DNA of 22,717 nucleotides from CAZPMO01 sp964587515 (lineage in GTDB: Bacteria; Pseudomonadota; Alphaproteobacteria; MPNO01): contig CAZPMO010000067.1 of the NCBI GenBank assembly GCA_964587515.1, positions 1-22,717 of the forward strand, written 5' to 3'. The notes under the pieces were generated by a model that worked only from the letters and a program-made list of their open reading frames with translations, searched no databases and had not been told where the DNA came from. Made by a program: the position numbers and the translations under genes. Shown here piece after piece: positions 15,305 to 22,717 of this stretch; the stretch's first letter is position 1, and each line of letters begins with the position of its first letter.

Positions 15305-16249
15305 TTATGAGACGAAGGTTTCCTCGATCGGCATTGCGCGGTCGGTCAGGCCCTGGGTGTGGACGTAGCGGATCATGGTCTCGAGGTTCTCGCGGTTGCG
15401 CGGGCCGAGTCCGTATTCCCACGGGTCGGGACCGAGCAGGGCGCGCTGGTCCTCCCAGGCGGTGCGGTAAAAGGCGAGCGGCACGATGCGGGGATTCTCA
15501 AGACGAGCGTAGGCGGTCTGCTTTGCTTCCTCGAAGGCGCGCACCAGGCTTTGCGCGACCCAGGGATGATCGCGCAGAACATCGTCTTTCACCGTGGTGA
15601 CATGCATGATGGGGAAAATGCCGGTGCGCCGGTAATAGGCGACTTCGCGTTCCGCATAGTCCGGGAACAACCGCGCGATTTTGGGATCGCCGGCCTCGAA
15701 CGGGGCGGGGACATTGGGTGAGATTATGGCGTCGATCTCGCCGTCCACCAGCATGCCGTCGAACGATTTGTCGCCGCCGATGCGTTCGATGTGGAGCCCG
15801 TCATGGGGCGTGAATTCGATATCCTCGTCGCGATCGGTAAACCAGGTCATGGAATCGTGCGGCACGCAGAACTCATCCTCCAGCATCCCCCGGATCCAGA
15901 TGTTGCCGGCGGGCTGGAAATTGGTGCTGCCGACGCGCTTGCCGATCAGATCCTTCGGTTCTTCGATGCCGGCGGCGGTGTTGATGAACACGAAGCCGTG
16001 GCGGAAGCGGCGGTGCAGAAATACCGGGATCGCGGTATAGGGCTTGCCCCGGTTGCGCGCCATGAAATAGGCGCTGGCGTTAAGCTCGCAGATATCGAAT
16101 TCGTTTTCGCGCGCCATCCGCCAGTGGCGCTCGCGCGAGTCCATGATCACGAAGTCGAGCTCGATACCGTCGGGGAAGACCGTCTTTTCCTTCAGCGCGC
16201 GCACGATCTCGTAATCGCCACAGGCGAAGGTGAGTTTTAAATTCGCCAT
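15305..16249 (-). CDS. 4,5-dihydroxyphthalate decarboxylase-like (PBP-fold) protein
   Basis: 314-residue protein resembling Pht5, 4,5-dihydroxyphthalate decarboxylase, which shares the fold of ABC substrate-binding proteins. Family-like segments are LKLTFACGDYEIVRAL, FDICELNASAYFMARNRG, AIPVFLHRRFRHGFVFIN, GKRVGSTNF, and YYRRTGIFPIMHVTTVKDDV...HPWVAQSLVRAFEEAK. There is no signal peptide, unlike periplasmic binding proteins, which supports a cytoplasmic enzyme or sensor. ATG 16249 is one base after the cyclase stop codon. It ends 39 bp from the convergent UbiD gene. Decarboxylase activity is inferred from family resemblance; many relatives are uncharacterised. Confidence 0.85.
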   Translation of the reverse strand: MANLKLTFACGDYEIVRALKEKTVFPDGIELDFVIMDSRERHWRMARENEFDICELNASAYFMARNRGKPYTAIPVFLHRRFRHGFVFINTAAGIEEPKDLIGKRVGSTNFQPAGNIWIRGMLEDEFCVPHDSMTWFTDRDEDIEFTPHDGLHIERIGGDKSFDGMLVDGEIDAIISPNVPAPFEAGDPKIARLFPDYAEREVAYYRRTGIFPIMHVTTVKDDVLRDHPWVAQSLVRAFEEAKQTAYARLENPRIVPLAFYRTAWEDQRALLGPDPWEYGLGPRNRENLETMIRYVHTQGLTDRAMPIEETFVS

Positions 16250-16250
16250 G

Positions 16251-17933
16251 TCACGCCTTGAGTTGCGAGGCGGCGTCCTCGAGCGCCCGAATGGCGGCCT
16301 CTCTTTCGGCCCCATCGAGCCTTTCGCGGTCGATGGTCAGGCTGAACCCGGGCTCCTCGTTGCGAATGACCCGTCCTTCCTTGGCGAGGTCGTCGTAGAT
16401 CCCCACCACCTTGTATGTCTGGATCGGCCGCGCGAAGCCCTTGACCTCGATGGTCTCCTGCTCCTCGCCGAGAATTTCGTCACTGACCAGAGAATACGTC
16501 TCGTTGGCGAGCAGAATGCCGCCGCTCTCGGCGCGCTCCTGCAGCCGCGACGCCAGGTTCACGGTGTTGCCGACGACCGTGTAATCCATGCGGTCTTCGC
16601 TGCCGAAATTTCCGACGGTGCAATAGCCGGTGTTGATGCCGATGCGCTGGCGGAAGGTTTGCTCCAGGCCACGTTCGTTCCATTCGACCTGAAGTTCCCG
16701 CATCCGCCGTTGCATGGCGATGGCCATCGTCACGCAGGCGACGGCATCCTCTTTCGCGCCATTGCTGTCGGGGTCGCCGAAAAACGCGAGGATGGCGTCG
16801 CCGAAATATTTGTCGATCGTGGCGCCGTGGGCGATGGCGATCTTCGACATTTCGGTCAGATACTGATTGAGCAGCCCCGTGAGTTCCTCGGATTCGAGAA
16901 TGTCGGTGGTTGCTGTGAAGTCGGCGATATCGGAAAAGAAAATAGTGAGCTTTTTTCGTTTCGAGGCGATTTCCACATTCTGGTCGCCGGTAAATATGGA
17001 GGCGTAAACCTGCGGCGAAAGATATTTCGATAGCTGAGTGGAAAGCCCTTCTAGCATGGCGGTCTTTTCGGCCAGTTCGGTCTCGCGCTTCTTCAGTTCG
17101 GTGATATCGGTATAGACCGAGGCGATGCCGCCGTCGGCGGTCTTGCGTTCGTTGATCTGCAGCCATCGTCCGTCGCTGAGGTGCTGCTCGACCGCCCGGC
17201 GTGGATGACCGCGCATTGCCTTGCGCCCCTCGAAATACGCGTCGAGATTTTCAGACGGCAGATCGGGAAACATACCCACCAGGCAGGCTTCGCGGAAGAA
17301 GTCCCAGAATACGGCGCCCGGTTTTACCATCGCCCCGATTTCATCGCCGGCGGCGTCGGTAAAATATTGTCGGTAGCTGTCGTTGCAGATGATCACGCGA
17401 TCTTCGTGATCGAACAGCACGATGCCCTCGGAAATCGATTCGGTCGCATCGGTCAATTGACGCCGTATCCGCTCGGATTCCTCGGTCGCCGCCCGAAGCC
17501 CGAGTTCGGCCAGTTTGCGCGACGCAATATCGGTGAACGCGCCGACCAGGCGGATCGCCCGGCCGGCCTCGTCGCGCACGCAGACCCCCTGATCGGATAC
17601 CCAGATGTAATCCAGCGACTTTCTGCGCAACCTGTATTCGCAGGCAAGCTTCGGCGTTTCCGCCTTGAAGTGACATATAATTGCGTCGCGATAGGTCGAA
17701 AGATCGTCGGGGTGAACGCGATCGGCCCAGTTCTCGGAGGTGAGTTCCCCCTGGGCCAGGCCGACGATTTCGTTGAGGCGCGCGGAAACCTCCAGCCTGT
17801 TTGTCTGGACATCCCAGTCGTAGATTCCGTCCGACGTGGCCTCGGTCACGAGGGCGTAACGCTCCTCGCTAACCCGCAGCGCCCGTTCCGTGTTGGTGAC
17901 GTCAATGGTCGGTGTTGACTGCCGATCCGGCAT
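16251..17933 (-). CDS. PAS-PAS class III adenylate/guanylate cyclase
   Basis: 560-residue soluble cyclase that would make cAMP in response to a PAS-bound signal. Two PAS/PAC domains lie at about 20-140 and 155-285, each ending in a PAC-like TDI motif (AFTDIASRK, VYTDITELKK). A coiled segment follows, then the catalytic domain (about 325-510). Metal-binding Asp335 (FFSDIADFT) and Asp379 (KYFGDA), purine-selecting Lys375 and Thr452 (MDYTVVG), and transition-state Asn459/Arg463 (VNLASR) are all present. The Lys/Thr pair fits class IIIb adenylate cyclases. GGGAGGT six bases before ATG 17933 is a strong ribosome-binding site. There is a 32-bp gap from the GST upstream and a 1-bp gap to the Pht5-like gene downstream, so it sits inside a catabolic-looking operon. 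Confidence 0.93.
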   Translation of the reverse strand: MPDRQSTPTIDVTNTERALRVSEERYALVTEATSDGIYDWDVQTNRLEVSARLNEIVGLAQGELTSENWADRVHPDDLSTYRDAIICHFKAETPKLACEYRLRRKSLDYIWVSDQGVCVRDEAGRAIRLVGAFTDIASRKLAELGLRAATEESERIRRQLTDATESISEGIVLFDHEDRVIICNDSYRQYFTDAAGDEIGAMVKPGAVFWDFFREACLVGMFPDLPSENLDAYFEGRKAMRGHPRRAVEQHLSDGRWLQINERKTADGGIASVYTDITELKKRETELAEKTAMLEGLSTQLSKYLSPQVYASIFTGDQNVEIASKRKKLTIFFSDIADFTATTDILESEELTGLLNQYLTEMSKIAIAHGATIDKYFGDAILAFFGDPDSNGAKEDAVACVTMAIAMQRRMRELQVEWNERGLEQTFRQRIGINTGYCTVGNFGSEDRMDYTVVGNTVNLASRLQERAESGGILLANETYSLVSDEILGEEQETIEVKGFARPIQTYKVVGIYDDLAKEGRVIRNEEPGFSLTIDRERLDGAEREAAIRALEDAASQLKA

Positions 17934-17965
17934 GCTTTTACCTCCCGAAGATCATCGTTATGGCC

Positions 17966-18598
17966 TCACGGCATTGGTATTTCCTGGACCTTTTTGGGTA
18001 TGTGGTAGCCGCGCTGGACGGCGGGGCGGTTGGCGATATCGACATACCAACGCATGACGTTGGGATAGTCGTGGAGGTCCATGGTCTGCCATTCGTAGCG
18101 CGAAATCCACGGCCAGGTCGCCATGTCGACGATGGTGTAATCGTCGCCCGCGATATAAGCGGACTCGCCCAGGCGTTTGTCGAGCACGCCGTAGATGCGC
18201 TTGTTCTCGTTGAGATAGCGTTCCTCGGCATAGGGCGCCTTACCGGAATTGTAATGGACGAAATGATGGGTCTGGCCCAGCATCGGGCCGACACTGCCCA
18301 TCTGCATCATCAGCCATTCCATCGCCCTCCACTTGCCCTTTTCGTCGGTCGGCATGAAGCGGCCGGTCTTGTCGGCGAGGTACAACAGGATCGCCGCCGA
18401 CTCCATCAACGAGATACCGGTGTCGTGGTCGACGATGGCGGGAATTTTGTTGTTGGGGCTGATCTTCAGGAATTCCGGCGCGAACTGTTCATCTTTGCCG
18501 ATATTGACCGCGATGTTGTTGTATTCGAGTTCGCATTCCTCGAGCATGATCGAGACCTTACGGCCGTTCGGCGTGGTCCAACTGTACAAGTCAATCAT
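17966..18598 (-). CDS. Nu-class (YfcG/YghU-like) glutathione transferase
   Basis: 210-residue cytosolic GST closely matching the YfcG type, whose E. coli members act as disulfide-bond reductases and bind two glutathiones. Landmarks are LYSWTTPNGRKVSIMLEE with the TPNG turn in place of a catalytic Cys/Ser, ISPNNKIPAIVD with the cis-Pro, and MESAAILLYLADKTG for the gamma-Glu site. The C-terminal helical domain YTIVDMATWPWISR is standard. GGGAG lies ten bases before ATG 18598. It is located between a VOC gene and the cyclase in the same direction. Its substrate in this organism may be an electrophile or a glutathione adduct. Confidence 0.92.
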   Translation of the reverse strand: MIDLYSWTTPNGRKVSIMLEECELEYNNIAVNIGKDEQFAPEFLKISPNNKIPAIVDHDTGISLMESAAILLYLADKTGRFMPTDEKGKWRAMEWLMMQMGSVGPMLGQTHHFVHYNSGKAPYAEERYLNENKRIYGVLDKRLGESAYIAGDDYTIVDMATWPWISRYEWQTMDLHDYPNVMRWYVDIANRPAVQRGYHIPKKVQEIPMP

Positions 18599-18632
18599 CT
18601 GCTACTGCTCCCTTGAGTGTGTCGTGGCTAAT

Positions 18633-19091
18633 TCATTCGGCGAGGTCGGACGCCATCAGTTCGGGCGCCAGCCCCTCCGCCTCGGCATTGGAAAAGTTGA
18701 GCTCGACCTTGACCCCGTTGGGATCGAGCAGGAAGAGCTGGAACAGCCCCTGGTCATCAACCATCCTTCGAGTGAAGGGAATCCCGCGCGCATCCAGATG
18801 TTCCATTGTGTCCTTGAGGCCCGTACTGCGGAAGGCCACATGGTCGACCACGCCCGATCCTTCGGTCGCGGTCGATTGCTGGCCCAGATAGGCCTTGCGG
18901 TTTTCGCTGACCTCGGCGCCGCCGGTGGTGAGGTGAAGCACGTCGGTATCGCCGATATAGAGCCAACAGACCGGGAATTTGAAATCCGGCGCCGGACCCT
19001 CGCGGAGCCCCAGCACGTCGACCCACCAGTCGCGCGTGGCCTCGATGTTGGTGGTCTGAATCAGAAAATGCTCCAGGTGCGACAGCGGCAT
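18633..19091 (-). CDS. VOC-family protein
   Basis: 152-residue vicinal-oxygen-chelate protein. It begins MPLSHLEHFLIQTTNIEATRDWWVDVLGL, with the first metal-ligand His8. VDHVAFR carries the second His and GVKVELNF the closing Glu, so the H/H/E metal set looks complete. GAGGGGGG seven bases upstream supports ATG 19091 over an earlier in-frame ATG (19151). It is the first gene of the presumed operon VOC-GST-cyclase-Pht5-like (34 bp to the GST). Compared with the other VOC gene at 9159-9647 the sequence is only distantly similar, so this is not a recent duplication. The reaction is unknown; a glyoxalase-, ring-cleavage- or fosfomycin-resistance-like role is possible. Confidence 0.87.
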   Translation of the reverse strand: MPLSHLEHFLIQTTNIEATRDWWVDVLGLREGPAPDFKFPVCWLYIGDTDVLHLTTGGAEVSENRKAYLGQQSTATEGSGVVDHVAFRSTGLKDTMEHLDARGIPFTRRMVDDQGLFQLFLLDPNGVKVELNFSNAEAEGLAPELMASDLAE

Positions 19092-19271
19092 GGCTCGGCC
19101 CCCCTCGTGACGTTCGCCGGAGATTAGCACGATCGACCGCCACAGCGGCAATCACGCTTGCGATACCGCGAGCGTTTCGGGATATCGGGGATTTCGCTTT
19201 GCGGCCGAATCGAATAAACAGGGCCGCGACCCATGAAGCAATCATCGCCACCGGGATAAAAATGGACACGA

Positions 19272-19859
19272 ATGTCCGATCTTATTGAAAATACGTCCGC
19301 CCCCGGAAACCCGCATCCGCCGGGAATATTGTGGATGACGGGGCTGCCGGCCGCCGGCAAATCGACACTGGCCGCCGAGGTTGAAGGAAGGTTGCGGGAA
19401 CTGGGATATCGGGCTTGCGTGCTTGACGGTGATACGCTGCGCCGGGGGTTGAACGCGGACCTCGGCTATTCGCCCGACGATCGCGCCGAAAACATCCGCC
19501 GGGTGGGCGAGGTCGCGGCATTGCTGGCGCGCCTCGGGCACCTGGTCATCGTCGCCTGCATCTCACCCTACCGGGTCGACCGCGAACGGGCGCGCCGGGC
19601 CGCGGCCAGCGAGTCGTTCCACGAAATTTACATCAAGGCCGATGTCGACGCCTGCGAGCGGCGCGATCCCAAGGGAAACTATGCGTTGGCGCGCGAGGGC
19701 AAGATCCCGGAATTTACCGGCGTCTCCGCGCCCTATGAAGCGCCCAAGGATTGTGAACTCGTGGTTGATACCGTGGGCCTCGACGTCGAGGCGTCCGTCG
19801 CCCTGCTTATGAGCTATGTGGCGGCGGAGCTACCGTTGGATGGAGCCGCGACAGGGTAA
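19272..19859 (+). CDS. cysC: Adenylyl-sulfate kinase (APS kinase)
   Basis: 195-residue cytosolic kinase that phosphorylates APS to PAPS, the sulfate donor. The P-loop GLPAAGKST is at residues 24-32. DGDTLRRGLN, GYSPDDRAENIRRVGEVA, ISPYR (containing the phospho-Ser position) and the closing CERRDPKGNYALAREGKI...FTGVSAPYEAP are all intact family signatures. It is a stand-alone CysC, not fused to CysN, and there is no CysDN beside it. It lies 24 bp upstream of a sulfotransferase gene, so its likely job is dedicated PAPS supply for sulfation rather than sulfate assimilation alone. Ribosome-binding site is weak (GGA about 5 bases before ATG 19272). Confidence 0.95.
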   Translation: MSDLIENTSAPGNPHPPGILWMTGLPAAGKSTLAAEVEGRLRELGYRACVLDGDTLRRGLNADLGYSPDDRAENIRRVGEVAALLARLGHLVIVACISPYRVDRERARRAAASESFHEIYIKADVDACERRDPKGNYALAREGKIPEFTGVSAPYEAPKDCELVVDTVGLDVEASVALLMSYVAAELPLDGAATG

Positions 19860-19883
19860 ATCGTTCCTTTACCGGGCGATTCT

Positions 19884-21458
19884 ATGAACCGGAAACAACG
19901 CCGACGGGACGCGAAACTGAAGGCGTCCGCGCCCGATGACATTCTGGCCCAGGCCATGCAATATCACCGCGCGGGCAAGCTAGGCGCGGCCACCGATCTG
20001 TATAACCGGATCCTTGCCGACGAACCCGGGCATCTGGACGCGCTGCACATGCTCGCCGACATCCACCGTAGTTCGGGCCAACCCGCCGCCGCGCTCCCCT
20101 TGATACAAACCGCGGCGGCGATCAGCCCCGACCATCACGTGATCCAGCTTACCCTCGGAAATGTGCTCGCGAGCATGGGAGATACGCAGGACGCGGAGGC
20201 CGCATACAGCCGCGCCGTCGAAATCGACCCGGCCTATGCCGAAGGTTACTACAATCTCGCCAACCTGGTGTCGGCGAGGGGCGCCGCCGCCGAAGCAGAG
20301 CCACTACTGCGCAAGGCCGTGGAGTTCAATCCCGATTTTGTCGCCGCGCACAATAATCTCGCTATCGTGCTGAAAGATCTCGGGCGTATCGAAGACGCGG
20401 CGAACAGCTTTAGCCGCGCCCTGGAGATCGATCCCAACTCCGGCGCCGCGCTTTATGGCGTCAGCCAGACCCGGAAGTTCGCCGCCGATGCGCCGGAGAT
20501 CGCCGCCGGCGAACGCATATTGGGTTCCGCGAACCTGGACGCGTCGGATCGCATCAACGTCCATTTCGCGCTCGGCAAGATGTATGACGATTGCGGAAAC
20601 TATGCGGCGGCGTTCGAAAACTTCACCGCCGCCAACCGGTTGAAGGGGGGCGGGTTCGACCGCGACCGGCACGCCAAGGCGATCGAAGCGATGATCGCCA
20701 GCGACACCGCTGGCGCGATCCGTGATTCAGGCGACGCGGGCAACTTCTCGAAAACGCCGGTCTTCGTGCTCGGCATGCCGCGTTCCGGCACCAGCCTGGT
20801 CGAACAGATCATCGCCAGTCACCCCGACGCTTTCGGCGTGGCCGAGATGAACGAAATCGCGGAATTCGCGGCGACGCACCCGGGCGCGGACGACGCCCGG
20901 GACTTCGCGCCGCGATATTTAAACCGGCTCGCCGGGATCTCCGGCGGTGCGCGCCGAGTGGTCGACAAGGCACCGTGGAATTACCTTTATATCGGTCTGA
21001 TCGCGACGGTCTTCCCACGCGCCCGCATCATCCATTGCGTACGCGATCCGCTCGACACTTGCCTTTCGTGCTACTTCCAGAATTTCACCTCGGGTCACGA
21101 TTACACAGCGGACTTCGGGGATTTGGGTTTTGTCTATCGCGCCTATCAGCGGCTGATGGCGCATTGGCAATCGGTGTCGCGGTCGCCGATCCTGGAGGTG
21201 CGCTACGAGGATCTGGTAGCGCGCCAGGAAGAGACCAGCCGCGCATTGATCGCATTCTGCGGTCTCGAGTGGGACCCGGATTGTCTCGGGTTTCACAACA
21301 CCGTGCGCGCCGTGAACACGGCAAGCTCATGGCAGGTGCGCCGTCCTCTCTACGCCAGCTCGACCGAACGGTGGCGCAATTACGCGGATTACCTCGGCCC
21401 GCTGCGCGCGGCTCTCAACACGCCGGTCGAGGGGAAAGTCACCGAACCGGTGGCTTGA
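19884..21458 (+). CDS. TPR-domain sulfotransferase
   Basis: 524-residue protein. A strongly basic N terminus (MNRKQRRRDAKLK) precedes about five TPR repeats (20-190; e.g. AEAAYSRAVEIDPAYAEGYYNLAN and ANSFSRALEIDPNSGAALYG). A sulfotransferase domain follows (about 290-520). The PAPS 5'-phosphosulfate loop GMPRSGTSL is at 297-305. Glu321 in GVAEMNEI fits the catalytic base position of tyrosylprotein-type enzymes. The 3'-phosphate site is HCVRDPLDTCLSCYF (Arg387, Ser395). No signal peptide or membrane segment. Paired with cysC 24 bp upstream. Acceptor unknown: TPRs suggest a protein or a glycan/lipid carrier bound through a protein partner. Known bacterial relatives are mostly uncharacterised. 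Confidence 0.92.
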   Translation: MNRKQRRRDAKLKASAPDDILAQAMQYHRAGKLGAATDLYNRILADEPGHLDALHMLADIHRSSGQPAAALPLIQTAAAISPDHHVIQLTLGNVLASMGDTQDAEAAYSRAVEIDPAYAEGYYNLANLVSARGAAAEAEPLLRKAVEFNPDFVAAHNNLAIVLKDLGRIEDAANSFSRALEIDPNSGAALYGVSQTRKFAADAPEIAAGERILGSANLDASDRINVHFALGKMYDDCGNYAAAFENFTAANRLKGGGFDRDRHAKAIEAMIASDTAGAIRDSGDAGNFSKTPVFVLGMPRSGTSLVEQIIASHPDAFGVAEMNEIAEFAATHPGADDARDFAPRYLNRLAGISGGARRVVDKAPWNYLYIGLIATVFPRARIIHCVRDPLDTCLSCYFQNFTSGHDYTADFGDLGFVYRAYQRLMAHWQSVSRSPILEVRYEDLVARQEETSRALIAFCGLEWDPDCLGFHNTVRAVNTASSWQVRRPLYASSTERWRNYADYLGPLRAALNTPVEGKVTEPVA

Positions 21459-21540
21459 CGGGTCGGCTCGGCGGACCCATCCTCGCAAGTCGGTGGCGTG
21501 AGTTCAGCCGTGGCCAAATGATTTCCGGAAGGCGATGAGA

Positions 21541-22717
21541 ATGCAGACGACGTCGTGGCGTACGCCGATGGTCGTTCTTGTATGCGGTACCCTGATCCTG
21601 ATGCTGGCGTTCGGACTGCGTCAGAATCTCGGGCTCTATATGGGGCCGATAAGCACCGATCTCGGCTGGAACCGCGAAACCTTTGCTTTCGCCGTGGCTC
21701 TGCAAAGTCTGGTCTGGGGGGTGTCGACGCCGATTTTCGGTTCGCTGGCCGACCGTTTCGGTCCGGCTAAAGTGCTGGCCGGCGGCGGATTTATCTATTC
21801 CGCCGGCCTTTATGTGATGTCGCAGGCCACCGCGCCGATCGACGCCTCCATCGGTATCGGGGTGTTGACGGGACTCGCTCTCAGCATGACCGGTTTTCCC
21901 ATCGTGCTGTCGGTCATCGGGCGCATGGTGTCTCAAGAAAAGCGCAGCTTCTATCTCGGCATCGGCAGCGCCGGCGGATCATCCGGTCAGCTCGTGCTGG
22001 TGCCGGTCGGCCAATGGCTGCTCACGGAAAATGGCTGGGTCATGTCGTTGATCGCGCTGGCCGTTATCGCCAGCGTGATCGTGCCGCTTTCGGCCGCGCT
22101 TGCCGGTGGCAACCGACGAGCGCCGGATGACGTCTCAAACCAGGGCTTCGGCGAGGCGATGCGCGAGGCGGGCAGGCATAAGGGTTTTCACCTGGTGATC
22201 GCGGGTTATTTCGTCTGCGGGTTTCAGACCATGTTCATCGGCGCGCATCTGCCGGCCTACCTCACCGATCTGGGTCAGCCTGCCTGGCTCGGCGCGGCGG
22301 CGTTGTCGACGATCGGCGCGTTCAACATCATCGGCTGCATTATGTGGGGCAAGCTGGGCGCGGCACATAGGATGAAATATCTGCTGGCGATTCTCTATTT
22401 CCTGCGCTCGGTCGTGATGACGATCTTTATCCTGACGCCGATTTCACCGACCAGCGTGCTGCTGTTTACCTCGATCATGGGGCTTTTGTGGCTCGGCACG
22501 GTCCCTCTGACCACGGGACTGGTGGTCCAGATTTTCGGCACCCAGTTCATGGGAACCCTGGTCGGCATAACGTTCCTGAGCCACCAAATCGGCAGCTTCC
22601 TCGGCATCTGGCTCGGTGGCGTGGTCTACGATGCGACGGGGAATTACGACCCGATATTCTGGGGTGGAATTTTTCTCGGCGTCGCGGCCGCGTTCATCCA
22701 TTACCCGATCGACGACC
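21541..22717 (+). CDS. MFS transporter, 3' end outside window
   Basis: A frame without stop from ATG 21541 to the window edge, giving at least 392 residues. The translation begins MQTTSWRTPMVVLVCGTLIL and shows eleven to twelve hydrophobic segments. The motif-A loop GSLADRFGPAKVL lies after helix 2, and the C-terminal helices contain GTQFMGTLVGITFLSHQIGSF, like OFA/monocarboxylate-type MFS permeases that move organic acid anions. GGAAGG lies eight bases before ATG 21541; the in-frame ATG at 21535 would be too close to it. The gene is only a few codons from completion by family length. Starts 82 bp after the sulfotransferase gene; may be in its transcript. Confidence 0.88.
   Translation, partial: MQTTSWRTPMVVLVCGTLILMLAFGLRQNLGLYMGPISTDLGWNRETFAFAVALQSLVWGVSTPIFGSLADRFGPAKVLAGGGFIYSAGLYVMSQATAPIDASIGIGVLTGLALSMTGFPIVLSVIGRMVSQEKRSFYLGIGSAGGSSGQLVLVPVGQWLLTENGWVMSLIALAVIASVIVPLSAALAGGNRRAPDDVSNQGFGEAMREAGRHKGFHLVIAGYFVCGFQTMFIGAHLPAYLTDLGQPAWLGAAALSTIGAFNIIGCIMWGKLGAAHRMKYLLAILYFLRSVVMTIFILTPISPTSVLLFTSIMGLLWLGTVPLTTGLVVQIFGTQFMGTLVGITFLSHQIGSFLGIWLGGVVYDATGNYDPIFWGGIFLGVAAAFIHYPIDD

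Noticed and set aside
15305..16249. Periplasmic ABC substrate-binding protein
   Set aside because: No signal peptide at any in-frame start, and no permease or ATPase genes nearby. Sequence segments match the Pht5-like family better.
19155..19174. Hairpin CGCTTGCG-ATAC-CGCGAGCG followed by TTTC as an intrinsic terminator
   Set aside because: It lies between divergently transcribed genes, so neither gene would end here. One arm pair is a wobble and the T-run is short.
1..22717. CRISPR array, prophage, integron, toxin-antitoxin or defence island
   Set aside because: No regularly spaced direct repeats, no integrase, transposase, phage or nuclease genes, and no small paired toxin-antitoxin frames were seen.

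Overview
The window reads as a GC-rich alphaproteobacterial chromosome, probably Rhodospirillales-like or a related marine or soil lineage. The taxonomic cue is gene content plus a short palindromic repeat at the left edge of the CTCATCCTGAGGAG...CTCGAAGGATG type, which I recall from many Alphaproteobacteria. No tRNA, rRNA, CRISPR array, transposase or integrase was seen. There are 20 confident complete protein genes, one gene cut by the right edge, and one doubtful small ORF.

Layout. (1) Positions 119-5542 hold a tightly packed plus-strand series: a glutathionyl-hydroquinone-reductase-like GST, an EamA exporter (overlapping it by 32 bp), a TTC38-type TPR protein, an MFS transporter, and an NmrA-like reductase (overlapping the MFS gene by ATGA). 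A TauD/TfdA-type dioxygenase follows at 5634-6611. (2) Positions 6624-9041 hold a minus-strand operon read from right to left: a reductive-dehalogenase/QueG-like double [4Fe-4S] protein, a small unknown protein, and an LLM-class flavin monooxygenase. It diverges from a VOC-family gene (9159-9647) across a short spacer carrying a perfect 15-bp dyad. (3) Positions 9687-12237 hold an orphan membrane-bound PAS-PAS hybrid-less histidine kinase and a small four-helix membrane protein, separated by an AT-rich intergenic region with two abutting dyads. (4) Positions 12238-12809 are non-coding as far as I can tell, with one strong 11-bp hairpin. (5) An SDR-fold gene whose catalytic Asn and Tyr are both replaced diverges from a UbiD-family decarboxylase (13799-15265). 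(6) Positions 15305-19091 look like a four-gene minus-strand operon, read VOC, Nu-type GST, PAS-PAS class III adenylate cyclase, 4,5-dihydroxyphthalate-decarboxylase-like protein. (7) Plus strand from 19272: adenylyl-sulfate kinase (CysC) followed by a TPR-sulfotransferase, i.e. a PAPS maker next to a PAPS user, then the start of a second MFS transporter that runs off the window.

How it may fit together. Most genes belong to families used in turnover of (halo)aromatic or other xenobiotic compounds: GSTs, VOC proteins, Fe/2OG dioxygenase, LLM monooxygenase, a corrinoid Fe-S dehalogenase-like protein, a prFMN decarboxylase, a Pht5-like decarboxylase, and three transporters. No one complete pathway can be read from the sequence, and the substrates are unknown. 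The most promising unusual points are the soluble RdhA-like protein in an operon with a flavin monooxygenase, the cAMP-cyclase embedded in a catabolic-looking operon, the SDR with a dismantled active site, and the CysC/TPR-sulfotransferase pair.
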